NCBI GenBank assembly: GCA_026388155.1 | Contig: JAPLKI010000019.1 | Location: forward strand, 1-64,000 | DNA length: 64,000 bases | Reading direction: 5' to 3' | From: Elusimicrobiota bacterium | GTDB lineage: Bacteria; Elusimicrobiota; Elusimicrobia; Elusimicrobiales; UBA9959 | Part shown: piece by piece, positions 14,858 through 23,959 of the stretch | Layout: every line of letters begins with the position of its first letter | Numbering within the stretch: position 1 is the first letter of the stretch | Translations under genes and position numbers: made by a program | The notes under the pieces: generated by a model | Told to the model about the DNA's origin: nothing | The model's input: only the letters and a program-made list of their open reading frames with translations | The model's database searches: none

Positions 14858-16507
14858 TTAGAAAAGCACATCCGGGTTCAGTATCATGGCCGGATCGGCC
14901 GCGCGTTTCAGGGCCAGGTGCTTATCGACCACTTCGTCGCCGAACGCCCGCCGCACATAGCCCTTCATCATGCCGCCGAAACGGTAATAGCTGGTTTTCA
15001 TATCCACGCCTATGTCGTATATTTCGTTCTTGAAGGACTGAAGATAATCCCGGCTGTACTCTGTGTCGCCAAGTATGGGCTCGAACTCGCACCCGTAGGC
15101 GAAGTCAACCGCGTCGGGTGGAACGCAGGAAAGCTCATAGCGCTCCCGCTTGCCGGAAAGTTTTATGCCGACGCAATACAGCGTGTAGTGCGGAAAATAT
15201 TTTTTACACACCGCGTTCCCTCGCTCAATGGCCTCAACGTATTTTCCCGCGCTGACGGCAAGGTCCGGAATGACCATCTTCCGCCCGCCCCAGAACTTCC
15301 ATACCGAGTTGCTGAAAACCACCGCCCTGTCCACTATCTTTCCTTTCTCCATGTGATGGCTCGGTTTAAACGCGGGTTCAAGCGCGACTTTGCGGCGCAG
15401 AAGGTAAAACGCCTCGCCGAGACGCCAGGGCCGCAGCGCGTAATACCAAGACATGCGCAGCGCAAAACCGAATTCCCCGTGCCCGCGGATGCGGTCCCTC
15501 CAGTCTTCAAAAAAGGCGCGCTCGCGTTCGTCGGAGTCAAAAGCCACCAGCAGGTTCACGGCTTTGTCGAGCACCGTAAGTATGCCGCAATAATCGGCCG
15601 CGTCGCCGCGCACAAGCATCTGCAGGTCTTCCATGGCCAGCCGCAGCGAACCATAATAAAAATAATGCATTGTTATAGGCGTAAATTTGCGTATGCGGAG
15701 CACAGCTTCCGTGATAATACCGAACTGCCCGTAACCAAGAAGTACCCGTTCAAAAAGCTCCTGATTAACGGCTTCGGAACATTCTTTTATTTCGCCGGTG
15801 GGCGTAACCACCTGCAGCCAGAGCGCCTGGTCGGCGCTGCAGCCAAGCCGGGGGGAGTTGATGTCTATCCCGCCCACGGAAAGCGTGCCGCCGACCGAAG
15901 CCGTCATGTTGAGCGGAGCGGATAAATAATCAAGCCCGTCCCTGCGCAGCGTTTCGGCCAGAGTATGCCAGTAAATTCCGGCCTGGGTCCGTACTGTCAG
16001 GTTTGCGGCGTCGATTAAAATAACGCGGTTCATGCCGCGCATGTCCAGCAGGAGGCCTCCGAAAGCCACGGATTCGCCTTCCGTGGTAAGCCCGCCGCCT
16101 TTAACCGTAACCGGCACCCGGTGCATCTGCGCCGCTTTAAGTATTTCCGATATCTGCTGCGCGGACTCGGCTATTGCCACACCGTGAGGCATGCCGCAGG
16201 CCAAGCCGCCGCTGTCCGTGGCATAGACAAGGCAGGTCGGGCGTTTTTCGCAAATTTCGATATTTTGGGAGCGCAACGAAGCGACAAAAGCGTTCCAGCC
16301 CTTGCCGTTCCATCTGGCCGGGTTGGTTTGTGCGCGCGGAATTCCTTTAAGCGAATCCTGCGCCATTGCATCGGGAGAAACATTTTTCAGAACCACGGCG
16401 GTGGTATTCAAGAAAACTCCTTTATCCGCTTTCGTAAAGTCTTCCGCAGTTGTTCCCGCGGCTTTTCGCGCGGCAGCTAAAATACTATACCCGAACCCGA
16501 TTAGCAT
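14858..16507 (-). CDS. FAD-linked oxidoreductase (PCMH-type, GlcD/cytokinin-dehydrogenase-like)
   Basis: 549 aa from the ATG at 16507. The longer frame to 16549 runs into the terminator of the upstream gene and is unlikely to be translated; no good ribosome site is seen, so the start is uncertain. The FAD-binding PCMH domain shows VPVTVKGGGLTTEGES, an FGGLLLDMRGMNRV segment and SAPLNMTASVGGTLSVGG. The C-terminal half resembles FAD-linked oxidase caps (YGQFGIITEAVLRI, VDFAYGCEFEP). The family oxidises hydroxy-acids, sugars or amines. With the Fe-S gene downstream it resembles a GlcD-GlcF pair. Confidence 0.75.
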   Translation of the reverse strand: MLIGFGYSILAAARKAAGTTAEDFTKADKGVFLNTTAVVLKNVSPDAMAQDSLKGIPRAQTNPARWNGKGWNAFVASLRSQNIEICEKRPTCLVYATDSGGLACGMPHGVAIAESAQQISEILKAAQMHRVPVTVKGGGLTTEGESVAFGGLLLDMRGMNRVILIDAANLTVRTQAGIYWHTLAETLRRDGLDYLSAPLNMTASVGGTLSVGGIDINSPRLGCSADQALWLQVVTPTGEIKECSEAVNQELFERVLLGYGQFGIITEAVLRIRKFTPITMHYFYYGSLRLAMEDLQMLVRGDAADYCGILTVLDKAVNLLVAFDSDERERAFFEDWRDRIRGHGEFGFALRMSWYYALRPWRLGEAFYLLRRKVALEPAFKPSHHMEKGKIVDRAVVFSNSVWKFWGGRKMVIPDLAVSAGKYVEAIERGNAVCKKYFPHYTLYCVGIKLSGKRERYELSCVPPDAVDFAYGCEFEPILGDTEYSRDYLQSFKNEIYDIGVDMKTSYYRFGGMMKGYVRRAFGDEVVDKHLALKRAADPAMILNPDVLF

Positions 16508-16529
16508 GTCAATAAAAAAATAAAAATAC

Positions 16530-16561
16530 CAAAAAACAACGCGACACACCGTTGTCGCGTT
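16530..16561 (-). terminator. Rho-independent terminator after the MBL-fold gene
   Basis: On the minus strand AACGCGACA-ACGGTG-TGTCGCGTT is followed by GTTTTTTGG. Perfect 9-bp stem, 70 bp past the stop of the upstream gene. Confidence 0.8.
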
Positions 16562-16629
16562 GGTCTGCTATACTATTTTAAAGAAATCAGCGCCGGAGAC
16601 GGAAATATAAGGAAAAGCTTATGCGCGAA

Positions 16630-17691
16630 TTAATACTGGCTCCAGGAATAAGCGGCGGCTGCGGGCTGCGCGCTCAGCGGGCCTGTATAGGAGGCATTGC
16701 CGCCTATGGTGTATTCCTGCGTGCCGCCCTGGTCGGTGCGGTATATGGCGGCTCCCGCGGCCTGCAGGCGGGACAACGCCGCCTGTGTGGGGTGGCCGTA
16801 TGAATTGTTCGCGCCCACTTCAATATACGCCGCTTTCGGCTGCACCTTGTTTAAGAAAGCCGCGCTGGATGCTCCCGCGCTGCCGTGGTGCCCCACCTTA
16901 ATGACATCGGACTGGAGCTGGGCGCCGTATTTTTGCACCAGCTGCGCTTCCACATCGGACTGCATATCGCCGGTGTATAGAAGGGAGGTGTTCTGGTAGG
17001 TGACGCGGAGCACAATAGAGCAGTTGTTAAGCACGGTGCCGTTGCTGCTGGACCCGGGTGTGGAGCAGCTGTGCAGCACTTTCACCTGAACTTCGCCGGG
17101 GTCCCAGTTGAGGGTATCGCCCTCCGCGGGATAGGAAACGTTCACTCCCATGCTGCTGATTTTGGCGCGCAAAGTTTTTATGGTGGAGGAGCCGGTATTT
17201 TCCTCCTGGGTATCGTAAAAATTGCTTACCTGCAAATGGCTGAAAACATAATCAAGCCCGGTATAATGGTCGGAGTGCGGATGGGTCAACAGAACATAAT
17301 CTATCTTTGTCACATTGTGCTGGCTGAGGAACTGCGCCACAAGCGGGTCGCCGGAGCCCGCGGGATTTGCGGGGCCGCCGTCTATAAGCACGTTCTTGCC
17401 GTTGGGCAGCTCTATATATTCTGAATCGCCCTGGCCCACATTGATAAAGTAGGCGTGTAAGGCGCCGGCGGAGGATAGAACAGCCGTCGGGGCCGGCACG
17501 GCCGGCATATCGCCCGTGTTTGCAACGGCGGTTTTAAGAGGGATATTACTCAGGCCGGCAAAAGGCTCCCGGCTTTTGAGGGTTTCAATGCTGTCCGCCG
17601 CGCAAAGGCGCGCCGTATTCAGGAGGAGAAGCGATGAGAGGATTGTAGCAGTGAGGAAGAACCTGTTGTTGCGTTCAATGTTGCTGACCAT
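16630..17691 (-). CDS. Exported ComEC-type metallo-beta-lactamase-fold hydrolase
   Basis: 353 aa. Start at 17691 chosen because AGAGGTGG precedes it; the frame from 17730 has no ribosome site. Signal peptide (FFLTATILSSLLLLN...LCAA) and then a ComEC/Rec2-like MBL domain: FINVGQGDSEYIELPNG, VLIDGGP, LLTHPHSDHYTG (metal ligands), LLYTGDMQSD, VIKVGHHGS and a late EVGANNSYGHPT. In ComEC this domain is a nuclease beside a channel; here there is no channel, so it is a free exported hydrolase, perhaps a phosphodiesterase or nuclease. A 24-bp operator array lies upstream (17804-17871) and a terminator follows. Confidence 0.8.
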   Translation of the reverse strand: MVSNIERNNRFFLTATILSSLLLLNTARLCAADSIETLKSREPFAGLSNIPLKTAVANTGDMPAVPAPTAVLSSAGALHAYFINVGQGDSEYIELPNGKNVLIDGGPANPAGSGDPLVAQFLSQHNVTKIDYVLLTHPHSDHYTGLDYVFSHLQVSNFYDTQEENTGSSTIKTLRAKISSMGVNVSYPAEGDTLNWDPGEVQVKVLHSCSTPGSSSNGTVLNNCSIVLRVTYQNTSLLYTGDMQSDVEAQLVQKYGAQLQSDVIKVGHHGSAGASSAAFLNKVQPKAAYIEVGANNSYGHPTQAALSRLQAAGAAIYRTDQGGTQEYTIGGNASYTGPLSAQPAAAAYSWSQY

Positions 17692-17800
17692 GGTAATCCA
17701 CCTCTTATTCCGTGCCGGAATCTGCGCCATGGTGACTTCCGATTGGGGTCAGAAGGTGGATGCTCCCCGGCCAATTCCGAGGATTACATGTTGCAATGAG

Positions 17801-17806
17801 AGTATA
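17801..17806 (-). promoter_or_regulatory. Possible -10 box for the MBL-fold gene
   Basis: TATACT on the minus strand in the context CCTATACTCTC. The same octamer context occurs at 29378 in array 3 at the same 24-nt distance from a GGCC. There is no good -35, so the promoter may depend on an activator. Confidence 0.5.
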
Positions 17807-17871
17807 GGTACAAGGGCTTATACGCGCATGGGCCTAAAGACCTATAGGTCAATAGGCCCAAAGACCTATAA
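17804..17871 (-). promoter_or_regulatory. 24-bp operator array 1 (upstream of MBL-fold gene)
   Basis: Three units start at 17804, 17828 and 17852 on the plus strand, exactly 24 bp apart, each a version of ATAGGYC-N4-GRCCTAT. The adjoining half-sites also make the perfect palindrome GACCTATAGGTC. The array lies upstream of the candidate -10 box, so it is more likely a DNA operator than part of the mRNA. Confidence 0.75.
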
Positions 17872-17917
17872 CAAAAAAGGCGCGGAAGGGGGCGGAACCG
17901 CCAGAACGACAGGTTAT

Positions 17918-19042
17918 TTATTTAGCCGGGTGCAGGATAAATAAAGGAAGCTCTGAAGAAGTGAACAGCCGCAGCGGCGGGCCCCAGGTTCCGGCCCCTG
18001 AAGTCACATATATGGTGAAATCTCCCAGCCTGTAGAGGCCGTAAAAATATTTAAAGAGCGGCCTCTCCAACAGCCCGAACTGGAATAGCTGCCCCGCGTG
18101 AGTGTGTCCGCTGAGTATCAGGCCGGAGCCGGCTTTCATAACGGGGTCAAATCCCTCCGGCCGGTGCGAAAGAAAAACAACCGGTTTGGCAGTATCCAGC
18201 TCTGCGACAAGGGCGGCCAAGGGGCGCGCCGGCAAAGCGCCCCTGCGCGGATAATCCGTCCCCGCCACCTGCAGGCCGGCGGCAGGCTCATATTTTTCAG
18301 AGCGCAAAAGCTTCACCCCGCAGCCGGGATAGAAAGTATCGGCGGTTTCAGTGCCGGAAAAAAAATCGTGGTTGCCAAGCACGGCGGCCATTCCATATTT
18401 AGAGTGTATGGACCGGATAATGGAACTGACGGCCAGGCTGTCAGCGTTGCCCCGCTCGGTAAGGTCACCGGTGAAAACAACCAGGTCCGGTTCCAGCGCA
18501 TTTATCCTTGCGGCTATTTTGCGAAAGCGCTCCGTGGTGATAATGCGCCCCAGATGCAGGTCGGATATCTGCACCACCTTAAAACCGTCAAGCCCCGGGG
18601 GGAGGTTCCTGAGCGTTATATCCAGCGTGACAACCTTAGGGATCGCGGCCCCCTGCCACAGCGCAAGCAGGATAAGCCCCGCAGCAAGCGTTAGCGAAAC
18701 AATACCCAGCGTACGCTTGTGCGGCCGCGCGGCCCGGACGATACGCAGGAGCAAATAAAACAGATCGCAGAAAACGAGAACCGTAACCAGTATGGTCATC
18801 GCGCCGAGCCAGAAGAAACCGGCCCATATCACCGCGTCGGACAGACTTCCCCTTCCAAGTTTTTCACAATACTCGGCGGCGGGCAGGGCGAGCGCCAGCA
18901 GACATAGCCCCGGCTTAAAGACCCGTGACTGTTTAGGGGTAAGGATGAAATAGCGGCCCAGCCATAGGGCAAAATAGAAATGGAACGCCAGGTAGATAGA
19001 AATAAGGACAGGACCGAAAAAATGGAAATTGTAGGGTTTCAT
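17918..19042 (-). CDS. Membrane-bound metallophosphoesterase (YkuE/YaeI-like)
   Basis: 374 aa. Four N-terminal hydrophobic segments (residues ~1-145) then a calcineurin-type phosphoesterase: VVQISDLHLG, VVFTGDLTERG, AAVLGNHDFFSG, FLSHRPEGFD and LILSGHTHAGQ, all metal-ligand motifs intact. Related proteins (YkuE, YaeI) are membrane-attached; YaeI acts on UDP-diacylglucosamine, so a lipid-precursor substrate is possible but unproven. The next gene downstream on this strand is the exported MBL protein, 226 bp away with its own promoter array. Confidence 0.85.
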   Translation of the reverse strand: MKPYNFHFFGPVLISIYLAFHFYFALWLGRYFILTPKQSRVFKPGLCLLALALPAAEYCEKLGRGSLSDAVIWAGFFWLGAMTILVTVLVFCDLFYLLLRIVRAARPHKRTLGIVSLTLAAGLILLALWQGAAIPKVVTLDITLRNLPPGLDGFKVVQISDLHLGRIITTERFRKIAARINALEPDLVVFTGDLTERGNADSLAVSSIIRSIHSKYGMAAVLGNHDFFSGTETADTFYPGCGVKLLRSEKYEPAAGLQVAGTDYPRRGALPARPLAALVAELDTAKPVVFLSHRPEGFDPVMKAGSGLILSGHTHAGQLFQFGLLERPLFKYFYGLYRLGDFTIYVTSGAGTWGPPLRLFTSSELPLFILHPAK

Positions 19043-19055
19043 TGGCTGGAAGGAT

Positions 19056-19100
19056 ACAGCTTATAGCTTATGGCTTATGGCTTATGGCTTATGGCGCTTT
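19056..19100. repeat. Heptanucleotide repeat tract, GCTTATG family
   Basis: GCTTATA followed by four in-register GCTTATG units, between the metallophosphoesterase and flavodoxin-like genes. Confidence 0.85.
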
Positions 19101-19115
19101 GGGTTACGGCTTATG

Positions 19116-19772
19116 TTACAGCCAGCCTTTTTTCCGCCAGTACTGATACTCGCCCGCCCAGTCTTTTTTTCTGGCCTTGATTATCGCGCCGAAATATTTT
19201 TTGGCATTCTCAATGGCCTTCTTCTGGCCGGGATAGGCCTTTTTTTTGCGGATGTCCGAGGCCAGGGTTTTGCCCAGCTCAAAAGCTTCTTTCATTTTCT
19301 CATTGACCGTCATAGCGCGGGAGGATACTCCTCCGCAATATTGCGCGCCGCAGACATTGGCGTAATGCCCGACATAGTCCACAACCTCCGTGTCCCGGCC
19401 GCTGCCCGAAGAAACGGCGCCGGCTATATATTTATCCAGAAGACGCTTGCAGTGGATGAAATGGGAGGAACGGTCAAAAAGGGCTTTCATTGAGGCCGTG
19501 ACCTGATTTATATAGTTGGGGGAAGCTATAATTATGCCGTCGGCCTTCAGCATTTTTTCCAGAATATTATTCGCGTCGTCCTTTATGGGGCAGCCCATTA
19601 TCTTTTTATGGCATTTCCCGCATTCCGCGCAAAACTTTATTTTGAGGCCGGACAAATGGATAATTTCGGAAGTCACGTCCGGTCCGGCAGCGCCTTTCAG
19701 CACCTCTTTGGCCAGAAGAAAGGTATTGCTGTGTGCCATCCGGGGACTTGAAGAAATTAAAAGCAGTTTCAT
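19116..19772 (-). CDS. Flavodoxin-fold NAD(P)H reductase / iron-sulfur flavoprotein
   Basis: 218 aa. Start at 19772 (ACGGAGG eight bases before ATG) preferred over 19790. FMN phosphate loop SSSPRMAHSNTF near the N-terminus; cluster-type Cys set CAECGKCHKKIMGCPIKDD; IIASPNYINQVTASMKALFDR, typical of the NADPH-dependent FMN reductase / iron-sulfur flavoprotein family. Residues 135-160 contain two further Cys (NVCGAQYCGG). The basic C-terminal tail (KKDWAGEYQYWRKKGWL) is common in this subfamily. Cytosolic electron carrier; partner unknown. Confidence 0.8.
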   Translation of the reverse strand: MKLLLISSSPRMAHSNTFLLAKEVLKGAAGPDVTSEIIHLSGLKIKFCAECGKCHKKIMGCPIKDDANNILEKMLKADGIIIASPNYINQVTASMKALFDRSSHFIHCKRLLDKYIAGAVSSGSGRDTEVVDYVGHYANVCGAQYCGGVSSRAMTVNEKMKEAFELGKTLASDIRKKKAYPGQKKAIENAKKYFGAIIKARKKDWAGEYQYWRKKGWL

Positions 19773-19857
19773 ATTCAGCGCCTCCGTCATTTTGCGGTCC
19801 GATCAAACTATTTTCCGCCTTTGAACTTATTCCAATTATAATAAATTGCGCGGCCTC

Positions 19858-19888
19858 CGGACCGGTAAACGCCAATAGTACCGGTCCG
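19858..19888 (-). terminator. Hairpin after kdpE, possible terminator
   Basis: CGGACCGGTA and TACCGGTCCG form a perfect 10-bp stem with an 11-nt loop, 18 bp past the kdpE stop. The T-rich stretch begins only about 10 nt later (ATTTATTAT), so termination is plausible but not textbook. Confidence 0.5.
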
Positions 19889-19905
19889 CGGAAATTCACC
19901 GCAGT

Positions 19906-20592
19906 TCAGACCTGGATCCTATAGCCTACGCCGGGATCGGTGATTATAAAGCCGCGGAGTTCCGGACTTTTGTCTTCCAGTTTGCGGCGAAGTTGGCTTA
20001 TATATATCCGCAGATAATGGGACTGCTCAACGGCGTGCGGGCCCCATATTTCGGACAACAGATGGGATTGCGTTACTATCTTTCCGGCATGGCTGACCAG
20101 AGCCTTAAGCAGGTTGAATTCAGTGGCTGTCAGATGGGCTTCTTCTCCGGAGATGAAAACTTTCCGTTTGCCAAAATCAATTTCCAGCGGGCCGTGCCTG
20201 AATGTCGTATCTTCCTGCAGGTTGATAGAGTGACGCAGCGCCACGCGTATTCTTGCCAGAAGTTCCGTCAGGCTGAAAGGCTTGAGCAAATAATCATCAG
20301 CGCCGGAATCCAGTAAAAGTTCCTTGTCCGAGTCGGCGCTTTTCACTGTCAGTATTATTACCGGCACCCTTGAAAATCCGCGTATTTCCTTCAGCACTGC
20401 AAGCCCGTCTTTATCCGGCAGGTTAAGGTCCAAGATCACCACATCCGGGTGATTTTCAGCCGCCGTTTTCACGCCTTCCTGGCCGGTTTTGGCGAGCATT
20501 ACCTCATAGCCTTTAGCGGTAAGACTGGCGTCCATGAAACGCCGTATTGATTTTTCGTCGTCGACAACAAGAATTTTCGCGCCTGCTTTCAT
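19906..20592 (-). CDS. kdpE: KdpE response regulator
   Basis: 228 aa, OmpR/PhoB family. Receiver domain with VVDDEKSIRR and the phospho-acceptor in VVILDLNLPDKDG, then LTVKSAD and the Lys of LLKPFSLTEL; C-terminal winged helix (LTATEFNLLKALVSHAGKIV). Activated by KdpD, it switches on kdpFABC at low external potassium or high osmolarity. It overlaps kdpD by 4 bp and ends the operon. Its probable operator is at 28018-28042, upstream of kdpF. Confidence 0.95.
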   Translation of the reverse strand: MKAGAKILVVDDEKSIRRFMDASLTAKGYEVMLAKTGQEGVKTAAENHPDVVILDLNLPDKDGLAVLKEIRGFSRVPVIILTVKSADSDKELLLDSGADDYLLKPFSLTELLARIRVALRHSINLQEDTTFRHGPLEIDFGKRKVFISGEEAHLTATEFNLLKALVSHAGKIVTQSHLLSEIWGPHAVEQSHYLRIYISQLRRKLEDKSPELRGFIITDPGVGYRIQV

Positions 20593-23264
20593 TTGGTTTC
20601 CAAATTCGGCTGCGGTTCCACCGGCAATGTTATTGTAAACTCCGCGCCGCCGTCAGGCCGGTTTGACGCGGCTATAGCGCCGTTATGCAGTTCAACGACA
20701 GTTTTCGCGATCGCAAGGCCGAGCCCCGTGCCGCCGGCCGGCGTACCCGGCACCCGGAAAAAGCGGTCAAACACCTTTCCCAGATATTCCTGCGGTATGC
20801 CCTGTCCGCTGTCCGTCACCCGTATCACTATCGTTTCGCCTTTTTGCAGCGCGCTCAATTCTATGCGGCTTCCGGGCCGGGTATAATTAAGGGCGTTGGA
20901 CAAAATATTCACTAAAACCTGTTCCATAAGCGCATAATCCGCGTATAAAAAAGGCAGTTTATCTGGGACATGCAGCTCCAGCTTATGCGCGTCCAGCCTT
21001 TGGTGAAGTTTGGCGGCGCAGGACTCCGCCAAATCGCGCACATCGAACCATTCTTTTTTAAGGCTGAGCAGCCCCGATGAGAGACGGGACATGTCCAGAA
21101 TATTAGTTACTTCCCTGTTGAGGCGCTCCGCCGCTTCTGAAAGCTCGCCTAATATCGGTTTCCGCGCCTGCGGGTCGGCCGCTATCTTTTCGTCTTCCAA
21201 CGCGGAGACAAGCCCTATTATGGCCGTGATCGGTGTTTTTATTTCATGCGATACGCTGTTGAGTATGGTCTGATAAAGTTTTTCAGAGCGTTTCAGCTCT
21301 TCAGCGGATTGCGCCTCTTCCCGGTAAACTTCCTGCTCAAAATAGAACGCGATTTGTCCGCACAGGGCCAGCAGCAGGCTTCTGGCTTCTTCAGCAAGCG
21401 CTGTATCAGGTTTATTGGGCATGTAAGCCAATACTCCCGTAACTTTGCCGTGCGCTATAAGCGGTATGTATAATGCCTGGGACGAGCTTAAAGTGTCCGT
21501 GCTCCAACCCGCTTCTTTGCCGTTGTCCAATACCCACTTCGCTATAGCCCATTCCCGCGCATCCGAAAGCCAGCGCACCGGGGCGGCGGTCGTTATATCA
21601 TAATCATGTCCGCCTTTTACGAATACCACTTCAAATGAAGCGTCGAAGAAACCGCGCATTTTGTTCATTACGGTCTGCAGGCATTCTTTGCGGTTGGATT
21701 GAAAAGCGAATTGCGCCATAATATCCAGCATAGCATCGCTTGATTTTTCCTTCGTCCGCAAAAGCTGCTGGTTGCGCATTATGCGGTGGCTTAGCAAACC
21801 TGTTATGGCGGCGACCAACAGGTATGTCAGGCACATCAGCGCGTCTTCCGTCCGCGTAATACCCAAGGTGTATTTTGGCGGGATGAAAAAGAAATTCCAG
21901 ACCATGGCGCTTAACACGGAAGAGAACAATATCGGGCCGACGGTAAGAAAAGCTCCCGCCGCAAGCACCGCAAGCAGATATAAAAATCCGATCGACTGAT
22001 AGCTTACGGCCGGAGCGAGCAACGCTCCTATAACGGTTATCGCTCCGATCAGAACAAGCGCGGACTGGTAAGGCCGTTTGCCGGCCACATGCGAAAACGG
22101 CAGATAAAATATTCTTTTTGAGCCGGCAGGCAACTGCTCGTCGTGCAGGACATGAATGTCAATATCCGTTTCCGTCAGCAGCCGGCCCAGCAATGAAGGG
22201 CTCAGCTTCGAAAAAAGAGTCCGGCGCGGCCTGCCTATAAGTATTTTAGTCACGCCATGCTGCTTACCGACTCTTGCGATGGCGGAAACCAGATCCGCGT
22301 CCGTGGTGGTGATAATTGCCGCGCCAAGACCGCGCGCAAATTCTATATTTTCGGAAAGCCTGTTTTTATCCTCCTGCACTAAAGCAACGCCGGTATCCAC
22401 ATGCAGCGCTATCCAGTCCGCCTCCGCCGAGAAAGCCATTTTTCTGGCCGCGCGTATAAGCCTGCGGGAATGCGGGCTGTGGCTGACAGCGACCAGCAGT
22501 TTCTCACGCGAGTATTTGGAAGACTGCCCCGCGGCGGATAGTTCCCGCAAATCGTTGCCCACCACATCACCCACGAACCTCAGCGCGATTTCGCGCAGGG
22601 CGGTAAGCTTGTCCTGCCGGAAAAAATTGTCAGCGGCCTGCGCCGCTTTTTCGCCCAGATATACTTTGCCCTCGGCAAGCCTTTCCAGCAGCGTTTCGGG
22701 GGGGATATCCACCAGCTCTATCTGTTCCGAGCGTTCTATAACGGAATCCGGCACGGTTTCCTGTATCGCAATGCCTGTAGCCAGTTCCACATCATCTTTG
22801 CGGCTTTCCACGTGCTGGATATTGAGCGTGGTGTAAACGTTGATGCCGTGGTCCAGAAGCTCGACAATATCCTGCCAGCGTTTTTCATGCCGCGAACCGG
22901 GGATATTGGTGTGCGCCAATTCGTCCACCAGGGCGAATTCAGGCTTGCGTTTAAGCAGAGCGTCTATATCCAGCTCGGCGAACTCTTTATCTCTGTAAGA
23001 GATCGGTTTTCTTGGAATTACCGGTATGTTTTCCAGCAGTTTTTGCGTTTCCGTCCGCCCGTGGGTCTCTATTATGCCGGCGATCACGTCGGAGCCGTCT
23101 TTTATCAGGGCATGCGCGGCTTCCAGCATGGCATAGGTCTTGCCCACGCCGGCCGACATGCCCAGAAATATTTTCAGTTTGCCGCCTTTCTCCCGCTCCT
23201 GAACTTTTTTAAGCGACTTCAAAAGTTCATCGGGGTCCGGTCGGATCGCGTCATTGTCTGTCAT
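20589..23264 (-). CDS. kdpD: KdpD sensor histidine kinase
   Basis: 891 aa, full length. N-terminal KdpD domain with Walker-type FLGMSAGVGKTYAML and DELAHTNIPGSRHEKRWQD, a universal-stress-protein-like domain with GRPRRTLFSKL, four membrane segments around 390-480, a GAF-like region, and HisKA/HATPase (SVSHEIKTPITAIIG with the phospho-His, then LVNILSNALNYTRPG and GTGLGLAIAKT). Senses potassium status and phosphorylates KdpE. It overlaps kdpC by 4 bp and kdpE by 4 bp. Confidence 0.95.
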   Translation of the reverse strand: MTDNDAIRPDPDELLKSLKKVQEREKGGKLKIFLGMSAGVGKTYAMLEAAHALIKDGSDVIAGIIETHGRTETQKLLENIPVIPRKPISYRDKEFAELDIDALLKRKPEFALVDELAHTNIPGSRHEKRWQDIVELLDHGINVYTTLNIQHVESRKDDVELATGIAIQETVPDSVIERSEQIELVDIPPETLLERLAEGKVYLGEKAAQAADNFFRQDKLTALREIALRFVGDVVGNDLRELSAAGQSSKYSREKLLVAVSHSPHSRRLIRAARKMAFSAEADWIALHVDTGVALVQEDKNRLSENIEFARGLGAAIITTTDADLVSAIARVGKQHGVTKILIGRPRRTLFSKLSPSLLGRLLTETDIDIHVLHDEQLPAGSKRIFYLPFSHVAGKRPYQSALVLIGAITVIGALLAPAVSYQSIGFLYLLAVLAAGAFLTVGPILFSSVLSAMVWNFFFIPPKYTLGITRTEDALMCLTYLLVAAITGLLSHRIMRNQQLLRTKEKSSDAMLDIMAQFAFQSNRKECLQTVMNKMRGFFDASFEVVFVKGGHDYDITTAAPVRWLSDAREWAIAKWVLDNGKEAGWSTDTLSSSQALYIPLIAHGKVTGVLAYMPNKPDTALAEEARSLLLALCGQIAFYFEQEVYREEAQSAEELKRSEKLYQTILNSVSHEIKTPITAIIGLVSALEDEKIAADPQARKPILGELSEAAERLNREVTNILDMSRLSSGLLSLKKEWFDVRDLAESCAAKLHQRLDAHKLELHVPDKLPFLYADYALMEQVLVNILSNALNYTRPGSRIELSALQKGETIVIRVTDSGQGIPQEYLGKVFDRFFRVPGTPAGGTGLGLAIAKTVVELHNGAIAASNRPDGGAEFTITLPVEPQPNLETK

Positions 23265-23830
23265 TTTAAATATTTCTCATCCAGTTCAAGATTGAGCCGC
23301 AAAACATTGACTCTCAACTCGCCTAAAAAGCCAACTTGCCTTTGTTCTGTTAGAGCGTCAACCAAGGATATAATATCAATTTCCGGCACGCCGCGTGCTT
23401 TCGCCACTCTTGCACACTGTATACGCGCCGCTTCCGAACTTATATGCGGGTCCACCCCGCTGCCTGATGCGAATACCATCTCGGGCGGGACCGGTTTGCC
23501 CGCGGCTTCGGGATTGGCTGCCAGGAAGGCTAGGGTATTGTCAGCGGCCTGTTTTTGGAGCGCCAGCGAAACAGGCGAGAGATTGCCGCCGCCGGACGGG
23601 AGAGGGTTGTAGCCGATGGCCGAAGGCCGCCCCCAAAAATAGCGGGGAGCCTTAAATTCCTGGCCTATAAGCTCCGAACCGGCGGTTTTACCGCCGCCGC
23701 CCACAAAACTGCCGCCGGCTTTTCCGGAGAAGAAAACCCGCGCGAAGCCGGTGACGACAAGGGGATAAGCCAGGCCGGTGATAAAAGTCAGGACCAGAAA
23801 AATTTTTACTGCGGGCCAGAATGTTTTCAT
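23261..23830 (-). CDS. kdpC: KdpC potassium-transporting ATPase subunit
   Basis: 189 aa. One N-terminal membrane helix (VKIFLVLTFITGLAYPLVVTG), then the conserved GSELIGQEFKAPRYFWGRPSA and FASGSGVDPHISSEAARIQ, the KdpC signatures. It assists ATP binding by KdpB in the KdpFABC complex. The gap to kdpB (129 bp) holds heptanucleotide repeats, whereas kdpC, D and E overlap each other. Confidence 0.95.
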   Translation of the reverse strand: MKTFWPAVKIFLVLTFITGLAYPLVVTGFARVFFSGKAGGSFVGGGGKTAGSELIGQEFKAPRYFWGRPSAIGYNPLPSGGGNLSPVSLALQKQAADNTLAFLAANPEAAGKPVPPEMVFASGSGVDPHISSEAARIQCARVAKARGVPEIDIISLVDALTEQRQVGFLGELRVNVLRLNLELDEKYLK

Positions 23831-23859
23831 AAATAGCTCCTGTTGGTACTGCTTAAAGA

Positions 23860-23955
23860 AGACAGAAGTCAGTAGTCAGAATCCAGAATATGGAAACCCT
23901 TTCTCTTTGCCGATGTCTGCATTCTGGCTACTTAATTCTGACTTCTGGCTACTCC
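23860..23955. repeat. Heptanucleotide repeat tract inside the kdp operon
   Basis: Two blocks with a 7-nt period (AGAAGTC, AGTAGTC, AGAATCC and ATTCTGG, CTACTTA, ATTCTGA, CTTCTGG, CTACTCC) fill the kdpB-kdpC gap. The two blocks are roughly inverted relative to each other, so the mRNA could fold here. Confidence 0.75.
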
Positions 23956-23959
23956 TCAA

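Noticed and set aside
14918-15925. 335-aa plus-strand ORF opposite the FAD oxidoreductase
   Set aside because: Antisense shadow; the minus-strand gene has clear FAD motifs and operon context.
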